Source: Clostridioides difficile (GTDB lineage: Bacteria; Bacillota; Clostridia; Peptostreptococcales; Peptostreptococcaceae). From it: a stretch of DNA of 64,000 nt. Below, one piece after another: positions 1 through 7,701 of the stretch. The DNA is taken from contig JABBZI010000005.1 of assembly GCA_012955965.1 (NCBI GenBank), positions 115,090 through 179,089 of the forward strand. The letters are read 5' to 3'. The position numbers and the translations under genes were made by a program. The notes under the pieces are model-generated. The model saw only the letters and a program-made list of their open reading frames with translations. It had not been told where the DNA came from and did not search any database. Numbering within the stretch: position 1 is the stretch's first letter; the number at the start of each line of letters is the position of its first letter.

Positions 1-1
1 T

Positions 2-571
2 AATATGCGTATTGTTATGAGCTTAACAGTTGACATTGATGTAACAAAATTAATTGAGTTTACAAAGAGTAACAACTTGAAGTTTTATCCCTCAATGATA
101 TGGGTTGTATCAAAAATCGTCAATGCACATGATGAATTTAAGTATAGCTGGGACAGTGATGGCAATTTGATAAAATGGGAATATATTTCCCCATCTTATG
201 TTGACTTTCACAAGGAAGATGAAAATTTTACAAAATTAGTTACATCTTTTTCAGATGATTTATTTAAATTTCATAAAATATTTATGATTGATAAAGTGGA
301 ATGTCAAAATAATCGTGCTATTGTAGAAAATCAACCTCCAAACTTTTTTGATGTATCTTGCCTGCCTTGGGTAAAATACAAACATTTTGATGTTCATATT
401 TTTGATGAGGGAAAATTCCTTGCCCCAGTAATAACTTGGGGAAAATATGAGATGGAGCATGGAAACTATATTATGCCACTTACCATGAATATTCATCATT
501 CTGTTGCCGATGGTTTTCATTTATCTCGATTTTTTAACGAAGTGCAAGAATTGATAAATTCTTTAAATTGA
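2..571 (+). CDS. Chloramphenicol O-acetyltransferase, 5'-truncated by window edge
   Basis: Acetyl-CoA dependent chloramphenicol acetyltransferase (type A CAT), a cytosolic trimeric drug-inactivating enzyme. The catalytic block HHSVADGFH lies near the C-terminus and carries the active-site histidine and the conserved Asp; the family has HHAVCDGFH-like sequence here. Other family blocks are visible, including KFYPSMIW, PSYVDFH and the GKYE segment. The visible 188 residues begin within the block that reads CTYSMTV in known CATs, so about 30 N-terminal residues lie before the window. The ATG at base 5 is therefore an internal methionine, not the start. Activity on chloramphenicol is inferred from the family. 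Confidence 0.85.
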   Translation, partial: NMRIVMSLTVDIDVTKLIEFTKSNNLKFYPSMIWVVSKIVNAHDEFKYSWDSDGNLIKWEYISPSYVDFHKEDENFTKLVTSFSDDLFKFHKIFMIDKVECQNNRAIVENQPPNFFDVSCLPWVKYKHFDVHIFDEGKFLAPVITWGKYEMEHGNYIMPLTMNIHHSVADGFHLSRFFNEVQELINSLN

Positions 572-643
572 TTGTATATAAAATAGTAAATTACAGTTTA
601 TTGAACTGAAAAAAATAAATTTGGAAAAAAGGAAGATTTAAAT

Positions 644-1393
644 ATGTGTGATGAATTTGTAAACTTGACATCAGAAAATCTTGTCGATGAACATTTGTGC
701 TGTATTATTCGTACAAGAAAGCTACATCAAGGTATTGAAGCAAAAAAGCAATGGATTTCTGAACGATTGAAAGAAGGGCATACTTTTAGAAAATTAAATG
801 TCAAGGGTACTGTATTTATTGAGTATGCACCTCTTGAGACTGCATGGGTTCCGATTACTGGTGACAACTATTATTATATCTATTGCTTGTGGGTATTAGG
901 TGATTATAAAGGAAAAGGGCATGCGAAATCGTTAATGGAGTATTGTGTGGCAGATGCTAAAGAAAATGGTAAATCTGGTGTTTGTATGCTTGGAGCTAAA
1001 AAACAAAAAGCATGGCTTTCAGACCAATCATTTGCGAAAAAGTTTGGATTCGAGGTCGTCGATACTACTGATAATGGATATGAGCTACTTGCACTTTCTT
1101 TTGATGGAACAACACCAACATTCAAGCAAAATGCAAAATCATGTGAAATCGAGAGTGAGGAACTAACTATTTATTATGATATGCAATGTCCATTTATCTA
1201 TCAAAATATTGAAAGATTAAGAGAGTATTGCACAACACATGATGTTCCAGCTTCATTTATTCAAATAGACACATTACAAAAATCAAAGGAATTACCCTGT
1301 GTTTTTAATAACTTCGCATTATTTTACAAGGGGAAGTTTGAAACAGTAAATTTGATAGATGTTGCGTATTTGAAAAAAATATTAAAGAAATGA
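644..1393 (+). CDS. GNAT N-acetyltransferase with C-terminal YoaP-like domain
   Basis: The first ~150 residues form a GNAT acetyltransferase fold with an acetyl-CoA loop around LGDYKGKGHAKSLM. The C-terminal ~85 residues (from about ELTIYYDMQCPF) resemble the YoaP-like domain, a thioredoxin-like extension found with this GNAT subfamily; DMQCPF retains a single cysteine where redox folds have CxxC. At 249 aa it has the usual YoaP length. The start follows AAGGAAG. The acceptor substrate is unknown. It lies 72 bp after the CAT gene on the same strand, so both may be read together, though this is inference. Confidence 0.8.
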   Translation: MCDEFVNLTSENLVDEHLCCIIRTRKLHQGIEAKKQWISERLKEGHTFRKLNVKGTVFIEYAPLETAWVPITGDNYYYIYCLWVLGDYKGKGHAKSLMEYCVADAKENGKSGVCMLGAKKQKAWLSDQSFAKKFGFEVVDTTDNGYELLALSFDGTTPTFKQNAKSCEIESEELTIYYDMQCPFIYQNIERLREYCTTHDVPASFIQIDTLQKSKELPCVFNNFALFYKGKFETVNLIDVAYLKKILKK

Positions 1394-1419
1394 TGAGAAT
1401 AATATTTTATATTGGTGTG

Positions 1420-1448
1420 ATGGCGGAAATCTTTAGATTTTCCGCCAT
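1420..1448. terminator. Hairpin between convergent genes
   Basis: Inverted repeat with arms ATGGCGGAAA and TTTTCCGCCAT around a short loop, between the convergent acetyltransferase and membrane-anchored protein genes. There is no clean T-tract on either side, so it could be a weak bidirectional terminator or just a transcript-stabilising hairpin. Confidence 0.5.
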
Positions 1449-1474
1449 ACTTGTGTGCAGACAAGTAGCTGCTT

Positions 1475-2182
1475 CTAATTAATGTTTAAATTATTTTCCC
1501 AAATTTTTATTTCTTTTTTAATTTTTGTACTTAGAGTGTCACTTGAATACATCTTTTTTAATTCATTATTTAAAGATTCTTTTTGTTTATCTGAAAAATC
1601 TGGCTTTATTGAAGGGTCAACAATTTCTATTACATCTCTGATATCAAAATCAACAAAATTACACACATCTTCTAAATTATGAATTAAAAATTCTACATAT
1701 TCATATGTACCAATTTTATAATCTTTTCCATTTTTCAATATAAATTCATTAACTTGATAACTCTGATTTGCTACTTTAAAGAAAGAGCCTGAAGGGTCCA
1801 TTATATCGTTTATAGAGTTTTGATAGTTAACAATATTAATTTGTCTTATCAGCTTATCCTTTTCAGTAAAATCGCTATAATTTTTGTCAACAAAAGCAAC
1901 TAGTCCAAATTCAAAATTTAAAATTGAATCTTTACGTCTTTTAACTGAATCTTCACCAAACTTCTTGAGACCCTCTAAATTCTTATCAATAGCTTTATCT
2001 CTAATTTCTATTAATTGCTCTATACTTAAACTGTCTAAATTTTTAGGTACTATTTCTTCATTATTTTTGGCAACTTCTTTTGATTTATAATTAGTGTTTT
2101 TGTTAGTGAAAATAAGAATAGTAGTTAATAAAATTAGAGTTATTACCAAAATAATCAAAGGTATAATTTTTTTGTTTAACAT
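1475..2182 (-). CDS. Membrane-anchored hypothetical protein
   Basis: A 235-aa protein with a single hydrophobic segment at residues ~7-27 after a short KK N-terminus, followed by a Lys/Glu/Asp-rich, mostly helical extracytoplasmic region. No lipobox cysteine is seen, so it is likely an uncleaved membrane anchor. The start ATG is preceded by AAGGAG at good spacing. I recognise no family. It is monocistronic, facing the acetyltransferase, and upstream of the divergent M56 gene. Confidence 0.7.
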   Translation of the reverse strand: MLNKKIIPLIILVITLILLTTILIFTNKNTNYKSKEVAKNNEEIVPKNLDSLSIEQLIEIRDKAIDKNLEGLKKFGEDSVKRRKDSILNFEFGLVAFVDKNYSDFTEKDKLIRQINIVNYQNSINDIMDPSGSFFKVANQSYQVNEFILKNGKDYKIGTYEYVEFLIHNLEDVCNFVDFDIRDVIEIVDPSIKPDFSDKQKESLNNELKKMYSSDTLSTKIKKEIKIWENNLNIN

Positions 2183-2426
2183 ATTAAAGCTCCTTTTTTA
2201 TAAATTTATCTTATATAGTGTTAGTTATAGATTTTGTTTTATAAAATGTGAATTAAATTTAAGTATTATTTATTTTAGCAAGAGTTATATATAATTATAA
2301 CGTACAAGTAAGAGATTTCTAGACATTTATAGTATAATTTTTTAGTAAGCTAAGTATTTTACAGATAAGATTGACTTATATTGACATATTTAGTTATTCT
2401 AGATTTAAAAGAAGAGAGGTGGCTAT

Positions 2427-3386
2427 ATGAATTTGATTTTGAATGATATTCTTAGGACTGTTATATTAAGTGATTTATGTATAGTTATCCTATTGAGTTT
2501 TAGAATGACTATATTTAAAAGATTTAGCAAAAGATTTAATTATTATATTTGGTTGATTGTGATTATTAAGTTATTACTACCATTTACATACTATACTTTT
2601 ACATTTAATAGACAGGAATACCAATATACTATTAATAAAATATATTTAGAAAATCTTAATACTATCTTTACTTCGAAATACAGTATTTTGTTATTTACTT
2701 GGCTTGCCAGTATAATAATATATTTAGTTTATATTAGTTGTAAATACATTAAGATTAAAATTTTGATAAATGATTTATCTTATGATGTGGAGGATAAAGA
2801 GATAAAAAGTCTTTATGAGAATTTATTAAAGGAGCTTAGTATAAATAAAAAGATACAACTTAAATATTCCTATGAAGTTGAAACTCCAGTGTTTTTTAAT
2901 TCAAGTGTCATTTTACCACCATATGATTATACATTAAAAGAGCTAGATTGGATATTTAGGCATGAGCTTATGCATTTTAAGAGTAAAGACCTTTATATTA
3001 AGTATTTGGTGCTATTTTTAAAATGTGTTTATTGGTTTAATCCTTTTATATATATAATGGAGAAGTTTATAGATTTGGATTGCGAATTTTATTGTGATGA
3101 AAGGGTTTTAAAGAACCGTACTGTAGAGGAAAGACAGGATTATGCGCTTACTATAATAAGTGCGATGAGGAAAGGTTCAAGTTATTCAAATAATTTTGTA
3201 GCTGGTTTACATAAGGAGTCAGATATTAGAAAAAGAGTGTCTAATATATTTAATGAAAGATGTAGAAATGGTGTTTTGATGGTGGTAATTTTATGTTTGT
3301 TATCTTCTATTACATATTTTAGATTTGATTATATCAAAACCTATAAATTGTTCTTTAGAAGCTCCAATGCCCGTAAATACAGGTAA
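2427..3386 (+). CDS. M56 family (BlaR1/MecR1-like) membrane metallopeptidase, short C-terminus
   Basis: Integral-membrane zinc peptidase of the BlaR1/MecR1 family, which signals by cleaving a BlaI-type repressor. The zinc motif HELMH occurs in FRHELMHFKSKDLYIK near residue 180, followed by YWFNPFIY and the conserved ECEFYCDE-like segment (DCEFYCDE). Membrane segments are visible at residues ~12-25, 38-55 and 85-105, with a last one near 285-300. It stops right after the last membrane helix, so the extracellular sensor domain is missing. After about base 3335 the +1 frame continues for about 28 codons with sensible composition, so a frameshift is possible. No BlaI gene is attached. RBS GAGAGGTGG precedes the ATG. 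Confidence 0.8.
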   Translation: MNLILNDILRTVILSDLCIVILLSFRMTIFKRFSKRFNYYIWLIVIIKLLLPFTYYTFTFNRQEYQYTINKIYLENLNTIFTSKYSILLFTWLASIIIYLVYISCKYIKIKILINDLSYDVEDKEIKSLYENLLKELSINKKIQLKYSYEVETPVFFNSSVILPPYDYTLKELDWIFRHELMHFKSKDLYIKYLVLFLKCVYWFNPFIYIMEKFIDLDCEFYCDERVLKNRTVEERQDYALTIISAMRKGSSYSNNFVAGLHKESDIRKRVSNIFNERCRNGVLMVVILCLLSSITYFRFDYIKTYKLFFRSSNARKYR

Positions 3387-3430
3387 AGAGAAATCTTTTA
3401 CTATAAATATAGATTAAAAGATTTTTCTCT
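3387..3430 (+). terminator. Hairpin after the short M56 gene
   Basis: Inverted repeat AGAGAAATCTTTTA and TAAAAGATTTTTCTCT, starting at the stop codon of the M56 gene. The 3' arm is T-rich, consistent with a rho-independent terminator. Confidence 0.5.
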
Positions 3431-3472
3431 GATACTCAAATAAATATAGAAGTATAAAATAGGTGGGAATTT

Positions 3473-3588
3473 GTGGTTAATTCATTTATAAATGATATTT
3501 TTATGACAGTTTTGTAAGTAGTTTTTGCATAGTTATTTTATTAGTTCTTAAAATAACTGTATTTAAAGATTTTAATAAACGAGGGTAG
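3473..3588 (+). pseudogene. N-terminal relic of an M56 peptidase gene
   Basis: The GTG-led reading frame gives VVNSFINDIFMTVL then a stop; in a shifted frame IVILLVLKITVFKDFNKRG follows and then stops. Together these match the first ~37 residues of the complete M56 gene just upstream (NLILNDILRTVIL ... IVILLSFRMTIFKRFSKR). This is direct evidence for a tandem duplication that has decayed by frameshift and truncation. A weak AGGTGGGA-like RBS remains before the GTG. Confidence 0.75.
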
Positions 3589-3619
3589 TAGAAACAGAGC
3601 GATTAACTTAATATAAGAT

Positions 3620-3652
3620 AAAAAAGACACTTCTTTAATAGGTGTCTTTTTT
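3620..3652 (+). terminator. Rho-independent terminator
   Basis: Stem AAAAAAGACAC / GTGTCTTTTTT with an 11-base loop, ending in a T-run. It separates the M56 remains from the SRPBCC/MarR operon. Confidence 0.85.
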
Positions 3653-3713
3653 AATAATATAAATTAGTATTAACTACATGTAAATACAATTGTATAATGT
3701 CGAAGGAAATATA

Positions 3714-3746
3714 TTGACACTTATTATAAGTATACTTATAATAAGT
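3714..3746 (+). promoter_or_regulatory. Consensus promoter overlapped by a perfect 28-bp MarR-type palindrome
   Basis: TTGACA at 3714-3719, a 17-bp spacer, and TATAAT at 3737-3742. Bases 3719-3746 form a perfect 28-bp palindrome with half-site ACTTATTATAAGTA, covering the spacer and -10. Because the operon's second gene encodes a MarR repressor, autoregulation through this site is the natural inference. RBS AAAGGAGGT follows at 3762-3770. Confidence 0.85.
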
Positions 3747-3775
3747 TGTATAAATAATTACAAAGGAGGTATATT

Positions 3776-4189
3776 ATGGAATTCAGTTTTATAACTAAGG
3801 TAAATGGTACAAAAGAAAAAGTGTGGGAATATTATTCAGACATTCAAAAATGGTATATTTGGGAGAGTGATTTGAAAAATATTACTTTGAATGATGGATT
3901 TAAAACAGGTTCACAAGGTATAATGGAATTAGATGGAATGCCACCAATGGAATATATACTTACATCTGTGGAAGAATTTAAGGAATTTTGGGATAAAACA
4001 GATACTCCATTAGGAAGCATATTCTTTGGACATGAGATTTTTGAAAATAGTGATGGGACTGTAAATATTAAACATACTGTAAGACTAGAAAGTGATGTTA
4101 TAAATAAAGAGAAAGTAAACTTTTTAAAAGATGTATTTTCAGATGTTCCAGATTCTATTTTACTTTTAAAGGAAAAGGTGGAATTGTAA
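3776..4189 (+). CDS. SRPBCC family protein (START/polyketide cyclase-like)
   Basis: A 137-aa soluble protein that begins with the typical SRPBCC start (FSFITKVNGTKEKVWEYYSDI), then alternating strands and a C-terminal helix. These single-domain proteins bind hydrophobic ligands in a helix-grip cavity; the ligand here is unknown. It is the first gene of a two-gene operon: its TAA overlaps the ATG of the MarR gene by one base (TAATG). It is controlled by the operator at 3719-3746. A role in handling a compound sensed by the MarR protein is inference. Confidence 0.75.
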   Translation: MEFSFITKVNGTKEKVWEYYSDIQKWYIWESDLKNITLNDGFKTGSQGIMELDGMPPMEYILTSVEEFKEFWDKTDTPLGSIFFGHEIFENSDGTVNIKHTVRLESDVINKEKVNFLKDVFSDVPDSILLLKEKVEL

Positions 4190-4650
4190 TGATAGAATTT
4201 CCTTCCAAACATAAAAATAATTCGGAAGGTTCAACGGGTTTATTATTTATGCGTACTTATAATAAGTGGCATGAGGAAATAAAAAAGCAACTTAAGATTT
4301 TGAATTTGACTCACCCACAGTTTGTTGTATTAACTACTTTGGGATATTTGACGCAGTCTAAATCAGAAGTAACTCAAGTAATGATTGCAAAATTTGCTGG
4401 AATGGATGTAATGTCTACTTCACAAATTATTAATTTATTAGAAAAACATGAACTTATTTCAAGAAAGGAACACTCAAAAGATACTCGAGCTAAATCAGTA
4501 AATTTAACTACAAAAGGACAAGATATAATAAAAAAAGCGATTCCAATAGTGGAGAAAATTGACAATCAGTTTTTTGGTACATTAAATAATGAAGAAGAAG
4601 TATTTATTAATTTATTACATAAATTAAGTAATTTTGATTGTAAGGAGTAA
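4189..4650 (+). CDS. MarR family transcriptional regulator
   Basis: A 153-aa winged-helix regulator. The DNA-binding region spans about residues 45-110: LTHPQFVVLTTLGYL, a recognition-helix region around MDVMSTSQIINLLEKHELI, and the wing KDTRAKSVNLTTKG, which carries the family Asp-x-Arg pair. It is translationally coupled to the SRPBCC gene and probably represses its own operon through the palindrome over the promoter. The ligand is unknown; MarR proteins commonly sense phenolic or oxidising compounds. Confidence 0.88.
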   Translation: MIEFPSKHKNNSEGSTGLLFMRTYNKWHEEIKKQLKILNLTHPQFVVLTTLGYLTQSKSEVTQVMIAKFAGMDVMSTSQIINLLEKHELISRKEHSKDTRAKSVNLTTKGQDIIKKAIPIVEKIDNQFFGTLNNEEEVFINLLHKLSNFDCKE

Positions 4651-4828
4651 AGTATTTTATTTTTATCTGTAACAATATAAATTATGTTTTTAGATATTTT
4701 TTTATTATAGTATTTTAATGGATACATTTATTATAATAAATTATTGTTGATAAGGGTGTTAATTAGAGTAATAGAATAGATATATTAAGTATTTAAAATA
4801 ATTAGTTTATAAGGAGAAAGATTGATTT

Positions 4829-5398
4829 ATGAGAAAGCAATTGGAAGATATGACTTTAGAGGAATTATGGGAGTTGTTCCCAATAGTTTTGACTGACCAT
4901 AAGGAATGTTGGAAAGATTGGTTTAAAGAAGAAGAATGTAGATTAACTAAGGTATTACCTATGCAAAATATTGTTAGAATAAGTCATATTGGAAGTACTT
5001 CTGTGAGTACAATCTATGCCAAGCCAATTGTTGATATACTTATTGAGATAATGAATAATTGTAGTATGAAAGAGATTAAAAAGTTAATTGAATCAATTGG
5101 ATATGTTTGTATGTCCGAGAGTAGCAGCAGAGTTTCACTTAATAAAGGATATACAATAGATGGTTTTGAAGAACGAGTTTTTCATTTGCATATAAGGTAT
5201 GCAGGTGATAATGATGAGTTGTTTTTTAGAGATTATTTAATTGATAATCCAAGCATCGCTAAGGAGTATGAAGAAATTAAGTTAAAACTATGGAAGAAGT
5301 ATGAGCACAATCGTGATGTTTATACAGATAGCAAGTCAGATTTTATTAAAGAATTTACTGAAAAAGCAAAAGTATTGTATTCTAATAGGTATAGTTAG
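4829..5398 (+). CDS. GrpB family protein (UPF0157)
   Basis: A 189-aa cytosolic protein of the GrpB/UPF0157 family, part of the nucleotidyltransferase-like superfamily. The signature HIGSTSVSTIYAKPIVDI is present near residues 55-72, containing the GS and DxL/DI elements of the fold, and the C-terminal part has FHLHIRY and NPSIAKEYEEIKLKL blocks typical of the family. The biochemical activity of GrpB proteins is not established. It is a single gene with AAGGAG RBS, followed by a clear terminator. Confidence 0.85.
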   Translation: MRKQLEDMTLEELWELFPIVLTDHKECWKDWFKEEECRLTKVLPMQNIVRISHIGSTSVSTIYAKPIVDILIEIMNNCSMKEIKKLIESIGYVCMSESSSRVSLNKGYTIDGFEERVFHLHIRYAGDNDELFFRDYLIDNPSIAKEYEEIKLKLWKKYEHNRDVYTDSKSDFIKEFTEKAKVLYSNRYS

Positions 5399-5542
5399 AA
5401 ATATATTTATATATTTTTATTAGGTTACTTATTGGTTTTTAATACGAGTAAGTTATATAAAGATAGAAAAGTTAAGTTTATTAAATTGTATGAAGTTACA
5501 TAAAAAGGGATATTAGATTGATTATATTATATGAATTGAAAT

Positions 5543-5575
5543 AAAAAAAGGCAGTAGTATTGATTGCCTTTTTTT
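5543..5575 (+). terminator. Rho-independent terminator after GrpB gene
   Basis: Stem AAAAAAAGGCA / TGCCTTTTTTT with an 11-base loop and a T-run. Confidence 0.85.
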
Positions 5576-5647
5576 ATTTTTGAGAAGTATAGAGGAAAAA
5601 CAGAACTTTTTTACTTCATACCTTTGTATTAATATAATATTTATAGA

Positions 5648-5676
5648 TTGACTTTTAGACAAATGTCTAATAAAAT
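5648..5676 (+). promoter_or_regulatory. Promoter with BlaI-type operator in its spacer
   Basis: TTGACT at 5648-5653, 17-bp spacer, TAAAAT at 5671-5676. The spacer contains TTAGACAAATGTCTAA (5655-5670), a 7-2-7 palindrome built on the ACA-NN-TGT core of BlaI/MecI operators. The start point would fall about 5683, giving a leader of under 20 bases before the blaI-like start. Autorepression by the BlaI-like product is inferred. Confidence 0.8.
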
Positions 5677-5699
5677 AAATTTAAAGGTGTGTGATTATA

Positions 5700-6068
5700 T
5701 TGAAAAAAATACCAAAGTCTGAATTGTTAGTTATGAATTTTATCTGGGATAAAGATATGGATAAGATACCTGCAAGAGAAGTAGCTCATTTTATGGAAGA
5801 TTATCATGAATGGACAAAAGGGACTACAGGAAAAGTTCTTTCTCGATTGAGCGACAAAGGGTTTTTAGAGTTTGAAAAAGATGGTAGAAATACTGTGTAT
5901 ACTGTTAAGATTAAGCGTGAAGAGTATTTGAAGTTTGAAACAAAAGATTTCTTTGAATTTATGCATAAGAATTCTATTCATAGCTTTATTTCATCACTAG
6001 GTTGTGAAACTGAGATATCAGATGACGATATAAAAGAACTTGAAAAATGGATAAAAAAAAGAAAGTAG
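5700..6068 (+). CDS. BlaI/MecI/CopY family repressor
   Basis: A ~122-aa winged-helix repressor: KIPKSELLVMNFIW, then TTGKVLSRLSDKGFLEFEKDGRNTVY, which is the recognition helix and wing, and a C-terminal dimerisation helix. The reading frame is open from a GTG at 5691, but AAAGGTG at 5684 sits at the right distance only for the TTG at 5700, giving the MKKIPKSEL start usual for the family. The M56 peptidase gene follows after 12 bp, so the pair forms a BlaI-BlaR1-like sensor module. Its promoter carries an ACA/TGT palindrome. Confidence 0.85.
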   Translation: MKKIPKSELLVMNFIWDKDMDKIPAREVAHFMEDYHEWTKGTTGKVLSRLSDKGFLEFEKDGRNTVYTVKIKREEYLKFETKDFFEFMHKNSIHSFISSLGCETEISDDDIKELEKWIKKRK

Positions 6069-6080
6069 GAGAAGTATCTT

Positions 6081-7322
6081 ATGGAACTTTTTATCGAGAT
6101 TTTAAAATTAAATATTTATATAAGTGTACCAATTCTTTTGTTTATTTTACTTACTAAAAAAGTAAATAGATATGGTTATAAGTTTTATCATTTAATATGT
6201 ATATTAATAGTATTTAGAATGTTATTTATATCTAAAATAAATTTAAATATATTGGCTATCAACAGTAACATAATTAAGAGTTATAAACACAGTATTGATA
6301 GTTATATATCATATGGTTATAGTATTAATCTAGATGTATTTATGTATATTTGGATACTAGGTATTATATTAATATCTTTTTATTATTTAAAAGACAATTT
6401 AAAATTTTATAGCTATGTGGAAAATTTGCAAGAAGAAGTTTTAGATGCAGATATTATTAATGTTTTAGATGAACAAGTAAAAAAATTAAATATGAATAGA
6501 AGATTTAAAGTATATAGAGTTAAAGGAATTTATTCTCCTGCCATTATAGGATTAAGAGATTATAAAATAATAATTCCAGAAAAAGAATACAGTAGTAAAG
6601 AATTAAACTTTATATTTAGACATGAATTAGTTCATTATAAAAGAAAAGATAATTTGTTTAAAGTTATGGTTAGCTTTGTATGTACAATATACTGGTTTAA
6701 TCCAATTTTTTATCTATTAAAAAAACAATTTAATGAATTATGTGAATTATCTTGTGATGAAATTGTAATTGATGAATATACTTCAAGTGAAATCGAAGAA
6801 TATGCATATCTAATATTAGATACAATAAAGTATAAAAAAACATTAAAATATTCAACATGTGTATCTCAGTTTCGAAATGAAAAAAATATTATTTTAAAAA
6901 AGAGGTTGAATAATATCTTTAGTAAAGATAAAAAGAAAATTAAATTAGGTTTTAAGTTTTTATTAACTTTTATAATAGTTGGGTCTATGTTTTCTATCAA
7001 TGCTAATTCTGAACAAAATGGAGATATATTGGGAAATACTGCTGGTAAGATTAGCTATAATAAAAATGGAGAGGCATATGGTATATCTATAACAGATTCA
7101 AAGGGAGCTTTAGTTGAGCCAGAACTTATACAAGCAGTAGGAGTAGGAAAGAAAGTAGGGTATGTAAGAAAAAGAGATTTGTACGATTGTGATAATCAAC
7201 CAAAAACACCAGAAGAAGCCGTTTTATATACAAGAAAAAGAAGTTTTAATATATTTAAAAAAAGTATACCTCTTTATGATAAAGAAGGTGTGAAAACTAT
7301 AGGAAGATTTAAAGTTGATTAA
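6081..7322 (+). CDS. M56 family (BlaR1-like) membrane metallopeptidase
   Basis: A 413-aa integral membrane zinc peptidase, the signalling partner of the preceding BlaI-like repressor. Hydrophobic segments lie near residues 10-25, 42-60 and 88-108; the zinc site HELVH is in FRHELVHYKRKDNL near residue 178, with YWFNPIFY and CELSCDE after it. The last membrane helix is at about 295-312. The ~100-residue external tail is Lys/Gly-rich and includes a KISYNKNGEAYGISI segment; it is not a penicillin-binding domain, so the stimulus is probably not a beta-lactam. This is inference. A terminator follows directly. Confidence 0.85.
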   Translation: MELFIEILKLNIYISVPILLFILLTKKVNRYGYKFYHLICILIVFRMLFISKINLNILAINSNIIKSYKHSIDSYISYGYSINLDVFMYIWILGIILISFYYLKDNLKFYSYVENLQEEVLDADIINVLDEQVKKLNMNRRFKVYRVKGIYSPAIIGLRDYKIIIPEKEYSSKELNFIFRHELVHYKRKDNLFKVMVSFVCTIYWFNPIFYLLKKQFNELCELSCDEIVIDEYTSSEIEEYAYLILDTIKYKKTLKYSTCVSQFRNEKNIILKKRLNNIFSKDKKKIKLGFKFLLTFIIVGSMFSINANSEQNGDILGNTAGKISYNKNGEAYGISITDSKGALVEPELIQAVGVGKKVGYVRKRDLYDCDNQPKTPEEAVLYTRKRSFNIFKKSIPLYDKEGVKTIGRFKVD

Positions 7323-7325
7323 AGG

Positions 7326-7371
7326 AAAAAAGGAGATGTCTTAAAGAAAAAGTTTTAACATCTCCTTTTTT
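7326..7371 (+). terminator. Rho-independent terminator
   Basis: Fourteen-base stem AAAAAAGGAGATGT / ACATCTCCTTTTTT with a T-run, directly after the M56 stop codon. Confidence 0.9.
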
Positions 7372-7701
7372 GTATAAAAAGTAAAAGATGAGTTCATAAG
7401 AATCTATTTTTTATGTATATTAGAAATTTATAGGATATTTGCCTATAATAGTTTTTGAATATTTATTATAAATATCTATACTCTTATATATTTCATTAAA
7501 CTTTGCTATTTAAGAATTAGTATTTTTTAACTAATATTTCATTAGTATTGATTTTTAGACTTATATAATATATTAATTCAATTTGCTCATAATGAGATGT
7601 TTTGAATGTTATTAATTAAAAAATCTATTATTATCATAGTATCTAACTCTTTTTTTCTTAAATTATAACAATTATTGATAAAATATTTCTGACATAAGAT
7701 T
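7372..7701. other. AT-rich intergenic spacer between convergent M56 genes
   Basis: About 330 bases with no supportable reading frame, strong hairpin or repeat. It separates two convergent M56 genes. Confidence 0.5.
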
